Shown one piece after another: positions 7,231-8,236 of a stretch of DNA of 8,236 nucleotides. The position numbers and the translations under genes were made by a program. The stretch lies in the NCBI GenBank assembly GCA_029932495.1, contig JAOZPY010000100.1, positions 1 through 8,236 on the forward strand, written 5' to 3'. The notes below the pieces were generated by a model. It searched no databases. It was not told the origin of the DNA and worked only from the letters and a program-made list of their open reading frames with translations. Origin of the DNA: Desulfobacterales bacterium (GTDB lineage: Bacteria; Desulfobacterota; Desulfobacteria; Desulfobacterales; JAFDCJ01). The stretch's first letter is position 1. Every line of letters starts with the position of its first letter.

Positions 7231-7246
7231 ATTAATGAATGTTAAT
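7231..7246. promoter_or_regulatory. Inverted repeat ahead of tetR-like gene, probable operator
   Basis: ATTAA and TTAAT flank a 6-base spacer (TGAATG), a perfect 5-bp inverted repeat 21 bases upstream of the tetR-like start. TTAAT also recurs at 7221, 7232 and 7242, about one helical turn apart on the same face. The repeat overlaps the likely -10 and start region of the promoter, the expected place for an autorepressor operator. Confidence 0.45.
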
Positions 7247-7270
7247 CTAATAAAAAATATCGTTTGTCAA
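7244..7270 (-). promoter_or_regulatory. Candidate sigma-70 promoter for the tetR-dpp operon
   Basis: The minus strand has a perfect TTGACA -35 hexamer at 7270-7265 in a strongly AT-rich stretch. The best -10 choices are TAGATT at 7249-7244 (15-base spacing) or GATTAA at 7247-7242 (17-base spacing); neither is a strong match. The site overlaps the end of the broken NrtS-like reading frame and abuts the inverted repeat at 7231-7246. Confidence 0.5.
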
Positions 7271-7598
7271 GAAAAAAATGACTGCCTCAGATTTTGGGAA
7301 AAGGCATCGCGGGAAAAGACAGGTGGGGATTACGTAAATTCTCAAAAAATTGCGGTCCGCCCGCGCAAGATGCATTTTGATTTCGCTAAAGGTGGACACC
7401 ACGTAAGACACGAAGAATGTCAGGCCCATCTTCAAAAAAGGATCCGAAATTCACCTGCCCCCGAAGGATGGTATCCCCATGGTTGATGGCAATCAACACG
7501 GGACCGACGATTGCGGCATATACCAGGGCGCGCTTGACCACGGATCCTTGACTGGCCAGCACCCACCATGTTTGGTTTCGATCAATTTTTGATTGCAT
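7247..7598 (-). pseudogene. nrtS: NrtS-like small membrane protein gene, interrupted by a one-base frameshift
   Basis: Two minus-strand frames together give one recognisable protein. The first (from ATG 7598, or GTG 7604 overlapping the cbiO stop) carries VKRALVYAAIVGPVLIAINHGDTIL. The second, beginning near 7435, carries LKMGLTFFVSYVVSTFSEIK. The pair of helices, with INHGD at the end of the first and YVVSTFSE in the second, matches my memory of the small NrtS nitrate/nitrite transporter family. The break falls in six T (plus-strand A at 7434-7439): five T would restore one frame of about 116 codons. In the present frame the protein ends at 7386 with a false tail. After EIK the restored frame runs on about 40 residues with no family likeness, into the tetR promoter, so the original stop may also be lost. 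It could equally be a sequencing error in the homopolymer or a frameshifted live gene. The family call rests on pattern memory only. Confidence 0.6.
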
Positions 7599-7603
7599 AT
7601 CCA

Positions 7604-8236
7604 CTACTCATGCTCGTGTTTGTGGGGATAAGTCCCATGGGGATGCGCATGCACATGCCGGTGCACAACCAGCTTTTCATCCAGCAGGATGGTGCCGTTT
7701 TGGAGGGTATAAATCGCGGCGGTGGTGGCCGCCAGAAAATCAAGATCATGGGATATGATGAGATAGGACAGTCGCAGGTCACGCAGGATGCGGATGATTT
7801 TTTCCCGGGTCCGGCTGTCCAGCCCGTTGACGGGTTCATCGAGCAGCAGCACTTCGGGCTGCATGGCCAGCACCGTTGCCAGGGACACCAGTCTTTTTTC
7901 TCCACCCGACAGTTTGAAGGTGACCCGGTCCGCAAAGCCGTCCAGCCCCAGGTAGCTCAAGGTGCGGCGCGCGATGGCAACGGCCTCGCTTTTGGGTTTT
8001 CCCAGGTTCAGCGGCCCGAAGGCCACATCTTCCAGCACCGTGGGAGAAAAAAGCTGATCGTCTGAATCCTGAAACAGCAGCCCGATTCGGCGGCGCACGC
8101 TGACAAAGTCCTTTTCTGTGCGCACGGCTTTGCCGAAAATGCGGATGCTGCCGGCCACCGGTTTCAACAACCCCATGATGATGTGCAGCAGGGTCGTCTT
8201 GCCGCTGCCGTTGGGGGCCACCAGGCCCAGGCGGTC
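7604..8236 (-). CDS. cbiO: Cobalt/nickel energy-coupling ABC transporter ATPase (CbiO type), N-terminus outside window
   Basis: The frame is open to the right edge; 210 residues are visible, lacking perhaps 35-40 at the N-terminus. Walker A reads APNGSGKTT near the edge. The Q-loop region LLFQDSDDQLFSPTVLEDVAFGPLNLG is diagnostic of CbiO/EcfA ATPases, followed by signature LSGGEKR and Walker B EVLLLDEPVNGLD, with switch histidine in LIISHDLDFL. These ATPases drive uptake of Co2+ or Ni2+ with CbiM/CbiQ or NikMQ partners, here presumably to the right. The C-terminus is a histidine-rich tail with eight His in its last 19 residues (HRHVHAHPHG, then HKHEHE), likely a metal-binding segment. A GTG inside the Walker A region is not a real start. 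The TAG stop lies 5 bases before the ATG of the NrtS-like gene, so the two were probably co-transcribed. Confidence 0.92.
   Translation of the reverse strand, partial: DRLGLVAPNGSGKTTLLHIIMGLLKPVAGSIRIFGKAVRTEKDFVSVRRRIGLLFQDSDDQLFSPTVLEDVAFGPLNLGKPKSEAVAIARRTLSYLGLDGFADRVTFKLSGGEKRLVSLATVLAMQPEVLLLDEPVNGLDSRTREKIIRILRDLRLSYLIISHDLDFLAATTAAIYTLQNGTILLDEKLVVHRHVHAHPHGTYPHKHEHE

Noticed and set aside
6824..7486. Plus-strand open frame of 220 codons spanning tetR and the gap to its right
   Set aside because: Mostly antisense to the tetR-like gene; the rest covers the NrtS-like remnant. No domain seen.
7568..8065. Plus-strand open frame of 165 codons
   Set aside because: Antisense to the CbiO ATPase gene.

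Overview
The window is a stretch of a Gram-negative bacterial chromosome of moderately high GC, with strong G/C bias at third codon positions. Every gene I can support lies on the minus strand. The small-molecule transport genes together with an anaerobe-like gene mix (CbiO-type metal uptake, CoA-ligase, Dpp-type ABC transporter, BetI-like TetR) would fit a Desulfobacterota-type bacterium. That taxonomic guess is weak and rests on general resemblance only.

Read in the direction of transcription (right to left), the window starts with the 3' part of a CbiO-type cobalt/nickel energy-coupling ATPase (7604-8236, cut by the window edge) that ends in a histidine-rich tail. Just after it comes a small two-helix membrane protein gene resembling NrtS (nitrate/nitrite transporter family). 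It is interrupted by a one-base shift in a run of six T, so it is a pseudogene, a sequence error or a frameshifted gene (7247-7598).

Next is an AT-rich control region (about 7231-7270) with a perfect TTGACA -35 hexamer and an inverted repeat. It is followed by a TetR-family repressor and a complete Dpp/Opp/Gsi-type ABC importer in the order permease B, permease C, ATPase D, ATPase F, then the periplasmic solute-binding protein last. Gaps inside B-C-D-F run from an 8-base overlap to 21 bases. A 100-base gap with a 6-bp hairpin separates the ATPase from the binding protein, whose gene has a near-perfect Shine-Dalgarno. A rho-independent terminator (998-1030) closes this unit.

Beyond the terminator lies the N-terminal 302 codons of an AMP-forming acyl-CoA ligase resembling CaiC-type enzymes (1-907, running off the left edge). 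It has its own leader containing an inverted repeat and a small hairpin. A plausible reading is that the TetR protein controls uptake of an organic solute by the ABC importer and, perhaps, its activation to a CoA thioester by the ligase. The substrate cannot be named from sequence alone.

No tRNA, rRNA, CRISPR array or insertion sequence was seen. Most of the window is ordinary transporter DNA. The broken NrtS-like gene and the regulatory layout are the parts most worth a second look.
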